A stretch of DNA of 64,000 nucleotides from Platanthera guangdongensis (lineage: Eukaryota; Streptophyta; Magnoliopsida; Asparagales; Orchidaceae), in contig CM077158.1 in the NCBI GenBank assembly GCA_039583875.1, forward strand, positions 244,761,447-244,825,446, in the 5' to 3' direction. Both the position numbers and the translations under genes were made by a program. Below the pieces are notes generated by a model. That model searched no databases. It was not told the origin of the DNA and worked only from the letters and a program-made list of their open reading frames with translations. Shown here piece by piece: positions 42,829 to 53,426 of the stretch; the stretch's first letter is position 1, and each line of letters begins with the position of its first letter.

Positions 42829-45800
42829 GGATGTCCAAAGGCCAACAAAATGCCTATCTGGTACTTGGACAACGGATGCTCTCGACATATGACCGGGACG
42901 AGAAGCCTCATCCAGAACTTTAATCCAGTCATGAACAGACCAAAGGTAATCTTTGGAGGTTCGGACCATGGAATTACTAGAGGCTATGGTATGATTACTA
43001 ACGACAATGTATCCTTCTCGGATGTGGCCTATGTTGAAGGATTGGAACACAATCTCATTAACATAAGCCAACTCTGCGACAAAGGATACATAGTTGAGTT
43101 CCATGCTGATAAGTGCTTGATAAAATCCGTTGACAATATGGAAACGATTCTATCCGGCACTGAAAGCAGGAATATTTTCTGTTTAAATTTCATCTGTATA
43201 GATTCCTCCACACCAATGTGTCTTTTGGCAAAAGATAGTGCGTCTCTTGGTGACCAATGGCACAAGAGACTAGCACATATTAATTTCAAAACCATTAATA
43301 AACTATTTTCAATGAACTTAGTACGTGATTCCCCAAATGTCAAATGCATCAAAGATAGACCTTGTCATGCATGCGTAAAAGGCAAGCAAACAAGAGCTAC
43401 CTTTAAAAACATTATTGGCAAAGACTCTAACAGATGTCTCCATCTATTGCACATGGACTTGTTTGGTCCACTACCGATTAGAAGTTTGGGAGGTAAGGAC
43501 TATACATCGGTAATTATTGATGACTACTCGCGCTTTGTGTGGGTGATATTTCTGAAACACAAGTCAGATACCTTCGACATCTTTACCAATTTTGTCAGGC
43601 AAGTCCAGAATGAATACAACTGCTCCATAGTCAAAATCAGAAGTGACAATGGAACAAAGTTCAAATCTGGGGCCATGACAGAATTCTGTGAAAGCTTAGG
43701 TATCTCTCATGAGTTTTCCTCTCCGCGTACTCCACAACAGAATGGAGTGGCTGAGCGAAGGAACAGAACACTCATAGAGGCTTGCAGGACCATGTTGAGT
43801 GATGCTTCACTACCGAAGTACTTCTGGGCTGAGGCCGTCAACACTGCATGCCACGTGCAAAATCGAGCACTCATAAACAAAGACCACAATAAGACACCTT
43901 ACAAACTTCTGAAAGGCAGGCAACCGACACTCTCTTACTTTAGAATCTTTGGCTGTAAATGCTTTGTACTTAACAATGGTAAGTATCATACCACCAAGTT
44001 CAGCGAAAAGAGCTTTGAAGGTATTTTTGTAGGATATAGTAGTCATAGTAAGGCCTATATGATATTTAATAGAAAAACCCTGGTGGTGGAAGAATCGATA
44101 CATGTTGTATTTGATGAGACGAGCTTGCTGCAGAGCAATCCGTCTAGTGTGCTCATTGAAGATGCAGGTGAAAAGCTGAAAGAAACTAGCTTGGATGATC
44201 CATCGGAAGACAAAGGCTAGAAGTTCATTAAGATCACCACTCCAACTCCTATTGGAGAGGCTGATGATCAAAATGAAGAGGTCATCCAGAATGAGGAAAT
44301 CACTCTGGTGCTTGAAGATAATCCAGATACAAGAACTCTAGAGCTCAGACATTTGAAAGATCACCCCATGGACCAGATCATAGGAAATCCCCGGGATGGT
44401 GTCAGAACTCGAAGAGGTACAACTAATGAGAATCTTCATTTGAGTTTTCTCTCACAGGTTGAACCAAAGAAATTTGAGGAAGCCAACTCAGACGCATCAT
44501 GGATAATGGCAATGGAAGAAGAGCTAAATCAGTTCAAGCGTTGCAATGTGTGGATACTGGTTCCAAGACCCAAAGGAAAGAACGTCATTGGAACAAAATG
44601 GGTCTACAGGAACAAGATGGATGAAGACGGAACTATCATAAAGAATAAGGCCAGACTCGTCGCTAAAGGCTATCGTCAAGAAGAAGTAATCGACTTCGAC
44701 CAGACATATGCTCCAGTGGCGAGTCTGGAGGCCATAAGGTTGTTCCTTACATATGCTGCTTTCAAAGGCTTGACCGTCTATCAGATGGACGTGAAGTCGG
44801 TCTTCCTGAATGGTAACATAAAGGAGGAATTGTATGTGGAACAACCTCCAGGTTTCGTTGATCCTAACTTTCCCAATCATTTCTATTTTCTGCACAAGGC
44901 CCTATATGGTCTGAAACAAGCTCCTAGAGCTTGGTATGAAACACTGTCTATATTTCCACTTGAGAACAAGTTCACAAGGGGAAAGATAGACAAGACATTA
45001 TTTCTTAGGGAAATAAAAGGCAAGATTTTGCTAGTGCAAATCTATGTCGATGACATTATCTTTGGCTCTACAGATAACAACCTCTGCAAAAAGTTCTCAA
45101 AACTTATGCAAGGGAAGTTTGAAATGAGTAGTATGGGCGAGCTGAAGTATTTCTTAGGGCTTCAGGTGAAACAATCTGGAGATGGAATTTTCATCTCACA
45201 GACCAAATTCACCAAAGAGCTAATTAAGAAATTTGGAATGGAGAACGCAACCTCTATGAGGACTCCAATGGGCTCAACTCTGTCTCTGGACAAGGATGAA
45301 AAAGGGAAACCTTTTGATGAAACCAAGTACAGAAGTATAATTGGATCCTTGCTCTACCTTACTGCCAGTAGGCCTGACATAATGTTCTCAACATGTGTCT
45401 GTGCTAGATTTCAGGTGAACTCTAAGGAATCTCATTACGCTGCTGCAAAGCGGATCCTGAGATACCTTAAAGGCACACCAAATCTTGGCTTATGGTACCC
45501 AAGAAGTAATGACAGTGAACTAATTGGATTTTCAGATGCAGATTTTGTAGGTAGCAAAGACGACCGGAAAAGCACCTCAGGGACTTGCCAATTCTTCGGA
45601 AGAAGGCTAATTTCCTGGAGTAGCAAGAAGCAGAACTGTGTCGCAATCTCAACGGCCGAGTCAGAGTATATCTCTGCAGGCAGTTGTTGCGCATAGTTGC
45701 TATGGATAAAAAATCAGTTCGAGGACTACAACCTGCAGTTCAAGGATATTCCCTTATACTGTGACTCCTCCAGCGCAATTGCAATAGCTAACAATCCAGT

Positions 45801-45990
45801 CTCCCACAGCCGGACAAAGCACATTGAGCTCAGGTATCACTTCATCCAGGAACATGTGGAGCATGGAGACATAGATCTCCAATATGTGCCTACAGATAGG
45901 TAAGTTGCAGATATCTTCACAAAGCCGCTGGACGAGACCAAGTTCTCATTCTTCAAGACAGAGCTTGGGATGCTCAACAAAGAGGACTAA
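42829..45990 (+). pseudogene. SIRE-2 pol polyprotein, three stops
   Basis: It begins right after an acceptor-like TTGCAG. Protease WYLDNGCSRHMTG has Asn in place of Ser in the DSG triad. Integrase has [16 protein letters not shown] and VAERRNRT. Stops are TAG 44218 between integrase and RT, TAG 45694 where both relatives have Gln, and TAA 45901 where SIRE-3 has Gln. RT has [12 protein letters not shown] and YVDDIIFGS; RNase H has [15 protein letters not shown] and DIFTKPLDE. All in one frame, with no frameshift. The Asn in the protease and Lys after GT in the integrase are further signs of relaxed selection. Confidence 0.93.
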
Positions 45991-46080
45991 AGAAGGCTCG
46001 CTGACTAAGAAACTCGTAATTGCAAGGGGTTAGTCAATATCTCTCCCTTCTCAACTTTTTTCAAAATTCAACTCGAGAAG

Positions 46081-46385
46081 CTGAGACATACTCGACTACT
46101 CCTCTCTACCTACTCGAGTATAAGAATGCACCTACTCGAGTATGTGTACTAACCTACTCGAGTATGAGGATGTGTCTACTCGAGTATCTAAAGACCTACT
46201 CGAGTAAGTCATTTACCTACTCGAGTAAGTCACCCATCTACTCGAGTAGCTCTCTCCTCCTACTCGAGTACCTCCTGTCGACCTACTCGAGTAAGTCCTC
46301 TACCTACTCGAGTACTCTTTGCAGACCTACTCGAGTACCTCCAAATGACCTACTCGAGTAGCTCCTTTATCTACTCGAGTAGTCT
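46081..46385. repeat. CTACTCGAGTA array between SIRE-2 pol and 3' ORF
   Basis: About fourteen copies of CTACTCGAGTA, the LTR palindrome, fill the spacer before the 3' ORF. Frames here read TYSSKS-like repeats and are not a protein domain. Confidence 0.8.
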
Positions 46386-46641
46386 ATCTCTCTCTCGTGT
46401 CCTGTTTCCCAGATTTTGGAAAATTGTTCTATTCGCCCCCCAAGGTTATATGCCGCCTTACTCCTTAAATTTATTAGCGGTAATTCAAGAACTATATATA
46501 TCTGAAATTCCGAAACATCAAACCTACTCGACATCACTTCCGTCTCTCGAGTATCCTCTGTCTCTTCGTCTACCCTGCCGACTCGCCTCCGCCGAAGTTG
46601 CAGAGCTCTCTCTCTCTCATTTCCTCCAGGCATTCGCATCC

Positions 46642-48991
46642 ATGGCAACATCTCAAAAGATCGGCGTCGGCTCCGAACTAGTCACCGACGGTATCGCAGA
46701 GCTTTCCGATGATTTCCGCAACCTCCTCATCCTTCTCGACACCTCTGGCCTCTCCTTCACTCTCCAAGAAACCTGTCGCGTTCTCTTCCCCGAAGTTGCA
46801 GAATTCCTCATAAATCTCAAGGTTCGACGGAATGGCAAAGTCCTCAAATCTACAGTAAAGTGGTTGAAACTCAAGTTTACCAAGACCTCTGTCTCTCAAC
46901 TTCTCCGTTTACCTATTATTGATGAAGAAGATGATCTGGATGATGAAGATTTTGACCGGACAGCACTCTTCTATGGTATTTCTCCTGAAGCTCAGTACAT
47001 TAAGAGGTCAGACATGAACGCTGAAGGAAAATTTTTGGTTGATATCATTGGCAAAATTCTACTGTGCAAGACTCACTCCATCAGAGACATTCCCTCCTAT
47101 TTCTTCGATATAATGCAAGCAATCGTCTGCCGCAAGAAATACCAATTTGGTATGCTGATTTTGGACAAGATCAAGGACAACATGAAATCTCCCAACTACG
47201 CCAGGATTATTTCTCTGCTCCTCTATGCCACAAATCCTGAAGTCTTCAACCTCTCCAAAGGGACCCCACTTCACCATATGAAGAAGGTCTCCATATCTTC
47301 AATTCAGAGATGGGATCTCAAGCTCAAGAACTCTGCCCAATCTGCACAGGTTTCAGCAATCCCAGAAGTTCCAGCTATAGAGGACAGGACTCCATCTCCC
47401 TCTCCTCATCATGTGGCCAGCTCCTCTACTGCACCAAGTGAGGGGGAGCCTGCTCCTTCTAGCCCAGTCAGGCAGCCCTCTCCTCCGCCAGAAATTCCAT
47501 CCCTACATCATACTCCACAGAGTCCAGACACTCCCTCAGATCAAGTACCTCAAGACACTCTTCTATCAACAGCTGCTGCTATAGATGCCATGATTGCAAA
47601 GCTTTCTGAAGATGTGCTTCCTCCTCCTCCTCTATCTCCTCCAGCTCCAATCACTGAACATCACAAGGACTTGTCTCCAGCACAGACTCCTGCCCACTCT
47701 CCAGCCAGGACTCCCACACCTTCTCCACCTCCTCCAGCAGATAAGCCAGACACCATTTTTATTTTTGATGAGCCTTCTCCTGAGCCAGCTGCGGCTCCTC
47801 TCAGAAACCTCGATTTCTCCATCCCCCATGATACAGAAGAATCGGATGCTGTCATTCCTACCACCAGAGCTCTCATCTCAGTGCTAATTGAAGAAATAGC
47901 TCCTTGGGTAATTCCTCCTATCCCTACTGCTGCTCCCTCAGCTGCTGCTACAGTTTCCTCCTCCTCAAATCTACTGCAAAGCATTACACTTCTTCTTCAA
48001 GAACAGAGAACCTATTTTGATACCTCTCTAAAGGTGGTCACTGACAAAGTTACTGCTCTTGAGACTGAGATGAGCAGAGGTTTTGCTGAAATTCAGCATA
48101 ACACTGACAAGCTCAAGTACCTATTCCAACTTGGTGGTAAAGCTCTTGACCATACTCTCACTAGTATTGGCAATGTCATGGAACAAGGTGTAACCCTGGC
48201 CAACAATCAGATTGAGCTAGACAAGAGGAATGAAGCCAACAAGATGACAATTTGTGAAGAAGTTGGCACTTTCAAAGATGACACCATAGAGAAACTATCT
48301 GTTGAAATCAGAAAGGGGGAGGGTTTGATAAAAGAACTCAAAGAATAGGTAGAAAAATCCACTGCTCAAAAGACAGTTGAATGGGAAGCTCATGTGAAGA
48401 CCATTCATGATGATGTGCTTGCCCAGATACAGAGTGTCAAATTTCACATATGATACTGCTGTATGGATGCACAATCAGATCTTGCCAGATCTTGCAGTTG
48501 ACCCAAACATCATTCCACATCATCTCAATCCTCTAGCCACAGATGTCACTGCCCCAGCTGTTCCTCAACAACCTACCTTCTCTCCCAGGCCTGGAGACTC
48601 AGTTGCTCCTCCAGACACTTATGTTCCAGGCTGGGAAGAAGACGATCCTGCTGATATATTCCTTCAAGCCCCTCCAGAGATCAGAATCCACAAGAAGAAA
48701 AGGAAATATGGTAAAGGTCCCTCTGCTAGCAGGACAGCTCCTTCTAAGGCCCCTGAACATGCTGAAGCCTGGTCTCCAACCTCAAAGTCTCTCATCTTGG
48801 ACACACTCAGGCTGGTCATGGATCACAATGAGAACAGAAACATGCACTACAGTTCCCAGGAATGGGAGTTATATGAGAAGTCAATGCTGAAAAGGAAGAT
48901 CCATGATAGAGAATTTGGGAGAAATAACCCTGCTGCTCCTCCAAGGCCTCCTAAATACTTCCCAAAGCCATTCAGCTATCTAAGAAGATAG
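46642..48991 (+). pseudogene. SIRE-2 env-position ORF
   Basis: I take the ATG at 46642 (MATSQKIGVG) rather than the earlier frame start, because upstream codons read the palindrome array. The N-terminal 220 residues match the SIRE-1 3' ORF: LVDIIGKILLCKTHSIRDI, MQAIVCRKKYQFGMLI. A Pro/Ser-rich middle and a coiled-coil-like part (TALETEMSRGFAEIQ) follow. A TAG at 48346 and a frameshift near 48430 separate the last part (48440-48991), which has IHKKKRKYGKG as in SIRE-1 and ends in a Pro/Arg-rich tail. No clear membrane segment or signal peptide is visible. Confidence 0.75.
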
Positions 48992-49218
48992 CAGGAAAAG
49001 ATGGATAAGCAGCACTCTCAAGCCTAAACCTAAAAGATGATGACAGATTGAAATGACAAGTTGTAGACTTGATGTTTTTGGAAACTCATACATATACAAT
49101 TCTTCATTACTGTCTAATTATCTTTTTCATTATCCTTTGCTTACCAGCTCATATTTTTCTACTTAGTTTCTTTTATGTCCATAATTCACCATAGTGTAAA
49201 GGGTTCTGACTTCAACAA

Positions 49219-49230
49219 ATAGGGGGAGAT
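49219..49230 (+). promoter_or_regulatory. SIRE-2 polypurine tract
   Basis: ATAGGGGGAGAT directly before the 3' LTR, identical to SIRE-1. The 230 bp before it, after the 3' ORF, show no feature. Confidence 0.85.
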
Positions 49231-51112
49231 TGTTGGGTATTTCATCCACATGAACCTAGATTTGATGAAGTCACCCTGGAACTAAGATGAATTAAGTTGT
49301 ATCTGATGCTTGGTTTGAGTTATATGTGTGCAGGAATTTCACTGGAAGTATAGACCATTGTCAGTCCACAGTGGGTCTTCAAACATAGGAAATGTACAAT
49401 GTAATCTCTCATTGCATATTCCAAGGTGTTGACTCATGTGTGGTCTCTCTATTGGGATGCACTTCATATTCAAGCTATTGGACCATGAGAAAGAAATTTG
49501 AAGTCGGCTACTCTAGAAGAATCAGTTTTTCCAACATCAGAAAATTTGTAAGTGTTTTACTTGAGTAGAGCTTTCACCTACTCGAGTAGTCTGAGTATCA
49601 TTAACTCGAGTAAAGGAACCTTGTACTCAAGTAGACGTAGTCATATACTCGAGTAGCTAAGTCACCTACTCGAGTAGACAAAGTCATATACTCGAGTAGC
49701 ATGCTTATATACTCGAGTAGATTACTCTTTATACCCGAGTACTATAGGGTTTTCTCATCTAAATTTCTCTAAGTCATATACTCGAGTAAGTATACTCACT
49801 TACTCGAGTAGATAGAAATATACTCGAGTAGTTCATTATACCTACTCGAGTAGATCATGTGTTACTCGTGTACCTTGATATTTCCCTACTCCAGAATTTT
49901 TCTAAGTCTTTTACTCGAGTAAAACTTCCACCTAATCGAGTAGATTACTTCCTCTCGAGTAGTTAGTTCAACTACTCGAGTAGTTGCCAGCAGACCTCTT
50001 CATAATTTTTCTAAGTATTCCACTTGAGTAGTACTTCTTGTACTCGAGTAGTTTATGTAATATACTCTAGTAGCTTTTCCAGTACTCGAGTAGATCCTCT
50101 ATATACTTGGGTAGGTCTCTACACATACTCGAGTAGCTCTGTCTGCTTGCTCGAATAGTTGATCTCTATATACTCGAGTAGTCTTTATATTTATACCCGA
50201 GTATGTTCTTCATAATATACTCGAGTAGTTATTCAACTACTCGAGTAGTTATTGACTTACTCGTGTAGTTGGCTAAATCTTTCCGAAATTTTTCTAAGTC
50301 CTTTTTCTGACGAGATTTTTCAAATCACGCGACATGATTGGTCCACGTGTACATCATTATGACCGATTATGACCGTTAGTCTCTCCTATATAAGGTCTTA
50401 TCAGAAAATGACAAACCCTAAGTATTTCTCAAAGCTTTCTTGTCAATTCATTTTAAGAAAGTTCTTCAGCCGACTCCTCTCTGATTTTTGCGAAACGAAA
50501 GCCGCCGCCGCCGCCTTCTTCTCCGGGCAAAGCTTCTACTTTCAGAGGATTATTCTGAAGAAAGTTACAGATCGAGATCGACTCCGCGGATCATATTCTC
50601 TCTCGATTTCTGTAAAAGCGAGTAAATCCAGATCGAAGCCGAGAATTTCTTTACCGATTTCTGAAAGTGCTACAAAGTTGAAAAGAAGAAGATCCTGGCC
50701 GTTTCATCCAGATCTGAGTGATTTACTGTTTGCATTCTTGTAAACTTTACTTTATTCTTGTAGGAGAAATCTTCTCCGAGTGTAGGAGTCTTTCACTCTG
50801 AGTTTGTAGGAAGTGCGATCTTCCAAGGTGTAGATCCGTTTTGTTTGGATCGAGTTTGTAGGAACTTTGTTCCGATGGTAGGATCGATTTTTGATCCGAG
50901 ATAGTGGAGTAGCCGAGTCTAGTTGATTGCTAGATCGGTGAGGGAAAGTGGATGTACCCAAGGTTGGGGAACCACTATAAATCTTGTGTCGTCTGTGATA
51001 TTGGTAGATATTTCTGTGCCGTGCTCTGATTATTTTTTTATTCCGCAAAAGACGCACAAACCACCTATTCACCCCCCTCTAGGTGTTTTAGGTCGACAAC
51101 AGTTTTCTTTCA
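49231..51112 (+). repeat. SIRE-2 3' LTR
   Basis: 1882 bp, TGTTGGGTATTTC to TTTCA, uninterrupted. The palindrome array is at 49558-50275, the TATA box at 50387-50394 and the GTGGATGTACCC block near 50949. Short frames are duplicated in the 5' LTR and are not genes. Confidence 0.93.
49558..50275. repeat. CTACTCGAGTAG palindrome array, SIRE-2 3' LTR
   Basis: Same array as the 5' LTR, with independent decay of single copies (for example TACTCTAGTA, TACTTGGGTA). Confidence 0.85.
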
Positions 51113-51538
51113 AAAATTAAGTCATTTAAAGGCGTATCCAGGATTCGGCGCTTGAAAACGCTGACTCTGAGGTATCTTGGCCCATTTGAGGTGGTGAAAC
51201 GAGTTGGAGATGCTGCCTATCGGCTAGCTCTTTTAGAGGAATTGAGTGAGTTGCATGATGTGTTTCACATATCAGTGCTTCGTAAAGCCGTGAAGGATCC
51301 AGCTTAAGTGATTACGAATGATCGCATATCGGTCGAATCCGGGCTAACGATGAAGTTTAGGCTCATTCGAATAGAGGATAAAGCGGTTAAGCAGTTGTGG
51401 AACAAGCCAATCGGGATGGTCAAGGTCCGGTGGGACAACTGTGGCCGTGAAGAGCTAACATGGGAGCGGGAGCAGACCATGTGTGTTGAATATCCCGAGT
51501 TGTTTACCTACAATATTGTAACATTTGGTGTTGAGTAG
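51113..51538 (+). pseudogene. A integrase C-terminus and chromodomain-like tail
   Basis: The first five bases, AAAAT, are SIRE-2's right TSD. The frame resumes as KIKSFKGVSRIRR, LTLRYLGPFEVVKRVG and LHDVFHISVLRK, the integrase C-terminal domain, with a TAA at 51304-51306. Then MVKVRWDNCGREELTWERE and YPELF form the chromodomain-like end that in chromoviruses steers integration to heterochromatin (family knowledge). The frame ends at 51536-51538, 71 bp before the 3' LTR. Confidence 0.88.
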
Positions 51539-51609
51539 AAACTAATTATTGTTACTGGCTGCTGCTTGGTGTCATATGCGGGACAAAATTTTTGTAAGGT
51601 GGGGAGGAT

Positions 51610-51734
51610 TGTAACACCCCAAAAAGAGTAGTGGTCATTAGGGGCTACCGCGCGGCGATAGTCATATCGCAGGCGGTAGCTCGGTGATTTAAAAGACATA
51701 GCGCTCGGGTTGGGTACCGTGAAGCTAGCGTGCC
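51610..51734 (+). repeat. A 3' LTR, first part
   Basis: TGTAACACCCC start, about 125 bp matching 4613-4742. At 51734 it changes abruptly into the hairpin satellite of element C, so about 0.54 kb of A LTR (equivalent to about 4743-4933 plus 9439-9795) is missing here. Confidence 0.88.
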
Positions 51735-51737
51735 ACG

Positions 51738-52470
51738 CTAGGGGGCGGCCCCGGCATCCGCCGGGCGGACTCCTCCCAGAGTCCGCCCGCAAGGGGGCAG
51801 CCCCGGCATCCGCCGGGCGGACACCACCCGGAGTCCGCCCAGGCCGCCCGCTAGGGGGCGGCCCCGGCATCCACCGGGCGGACTCCACCCGGAGTCCGCC
51901 TATGCCGCCCGCTAGGGGGCGGCCCCGGCATCCGCCGGGCGGACTCCACCCGGAGTCCGCCCAGGCCACCCGCTAGGGGGCGGCCCCGGAATCCGCCGGG
52001 CGGACTCCTCCCGGAGTACGCCCGGGCCGCCCGCTAGGGGGCGGCCCCGGCATCCGCCGGGCGGACTCCTCCCGGAGTCCGCCCAGGCCGCCCGCTAGGG
52101 GGCGGCCCCGGCATCCGTCGGGCAGACTCCTCCCGAAGTCCGCCCAGGCCTCTCGCTAGGGGGCGGCCCCGGAATCCGTCGGGCGGACTCCTCCCGGAGT
52201 CCGCCCAGGCCTCCCGCTAGGGGGCGGCCCCGGCATCCGCCGGGCGGACTCCACCCGGAGTCCGCCCAGGCCGCCCGCTAGGGGACGGCCCCGGCATCCG
52301 CCGGGCGGACTCCACCCGGAGTCCGCCAAGGCCGCCCGCTAGGGGGCGGCCTCCGGCCTGCCGGGCGGACTCCACCCGGAGTCCGCCCAGGCCGCCCGGT
52401 AGGGGGAGGCCTCCGGCCTGCCGGGCGGACTCCTCCCGGAGTCCGCCCAGGCCGCCCGCAAGGGGGGGCT
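51738..52470. repeat. 61-bp triple-hairpin satellite, C 5' LTR
   Basis: About 12 tandem units with period 61. Each unit has three adjacent inverted repeats: GGCCGCCC with GGGCGGCC (6-base loop), CCGGC with GCCGG (loop ATCC), and GCGGACTCC with GGAGTCCGC (4-base loop), then a 3-base spacer. The last two units at the right have a diverged middle hairpin. Confidence 0.9.
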
Positions 52471-52604
52471 TCCAGTTCTCTCCAGGGCCTCCTGCAGCTT
52501 GCTTCGCTCAACAATGGCAGACACAAAGTTCCAGTCCGCGGAGTCCGCGCAGGTCGTCATGCTGATGTCACTGGGCCCCGCTTCTTGAAGAACTTCTCTG
52601 GGCC

Positions 52605-52613
52605 TATAAATAG
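52605..52613 (+). promoter_or_regulatory. TATA box of C 5' LTR
   Basis: TATAAATAG in GGGCCTATAAATAG, about 140 bp after the satellite and repeated at 58525. Transcription would start about 30 bp downstream (inference). Confidence 0.7.
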
Positions 52614-53426
52614 CCTCTGGTGCCTCTCATTCAAGGATCCTAGAGGTGGAGACAATTCTTGACAGCAGACCCTGCATACTCTGTTTTCCAGTCCGCGCAG
52701 TCCGTCATCACACTTCCAGCAAGCTCTGCGGACTCAGTTTCCTGTCTGCGCAGTCCTCCACAGCTCTTCCAGCAGCTTGCCAGCAGACTCTGCAGACTCA
52801 GTTTCGCAGTCCTCCAGTAGCTGGCAGACTCTTTTACTTAGTCTCTGGCAGCTTCTCATCTCTGCTTTCTGGCAATTTCTTCTCCCTTAGCCGTCAGCTT
52901 CTCCTTGTACCCATTTAGTGATTTGTTGTAAAGGTGTACTTGTAAGCTTGTAATCTCTAGCTATTAATCAAAGGAAAGCCCGTCGCAGGAGTGGCATTTA
53001 GGCCGCGATGGGAGAAGTGTGTTGTTGCCGCTGCTAGCGGCCCCCTCTTCTCTTCTCTGCTCAGCAAGCCTTGCTCCTCTGCTCAGCAAGCCTCGCCCTC
53101 AGCTCAGCTCAGCTCTTCTCGGCAACCAACCTGCAAGTGCAATCGTTGCAGTTACTGTCTGCTCGACCGCTCCTGGTCTCCCTCTTCTTCCTCTCTTGAT
53201 CAACCCTCTCTGTTGATCAAGGCTCGCCTCTTCTCTCCAGCCTCTCACCTACCCCTGCAACCTTCTCCTTCCTCCTCACCTAGCCTGTGAGGCCAAACAC
53301 CCCCTCGGTGATAACTGTGCCCCCGGTGTCATTTTCGTGCATCAACAGTTTTGGTGTGGTGAGCGTGGACGCCAGCTCACGCGCAAACCTTCAGATCAGA
53401 ACAGGCAGTGAAAGCAACAGTTAACC

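Larger units (their letters stand above)
29396..51112 (+). mobile_element. SIRE-2: Ty1/copia element of SIRE/Maximus type (about 12.6 kb, interrupted by SIRE-3)
   Basis: Bounded by TSD AAAAT at 29391-29395 and 51113-51117. The 5' LTR is split by SIRE-3; without it the 5' LTR is about 1885 bp and the 3' LTR 1882 bp. Primer site, gag, pol, an env-position ORF and a polypurine tract follow in order. Gag has stops and a frameshift, pol three stops, and the 3' ORF a stop and a frameshift, so it is inactive. Its LTRs carry a long array of CTACTCGAGTAG palindromes. Confidence 0.93.
51735..53347 (+). repeat. C 5' LTR, truncated at its start
   Basis: It begins within the 61-bp hairpin satellite and runs to CATCAACA. 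From about 52450 it matches 58370-59267. A TATA box lies at 52605. Frames rich in Arg, Gly and Pro in the satellite change with each repeat and are not genes. Confidence 0.8.

Noticed and set aside
46345..46641. Upstream extension of the SIRE-2 3' ORF from 46345
   Set aside because: The codons translate the palindrome array and a TC-rich leader; homology with SIRE-1 starts only after 46642.
51508..52560. Arg/Gly/Pro-rich frames in the satellite
   Set aside because: They are read-through of the 61-bp repeat, which changes frame each unit; present on both strands and in all frames.
52991..53290. 99-codon Ser/Leu-rich frame, repeated at 58911-59210, as a possible LTR gene
   Set aside because: It is low complexity (CTC/AGC-rich), does not match a known family, and its copy is simply the other LTR; no support beyond being open.
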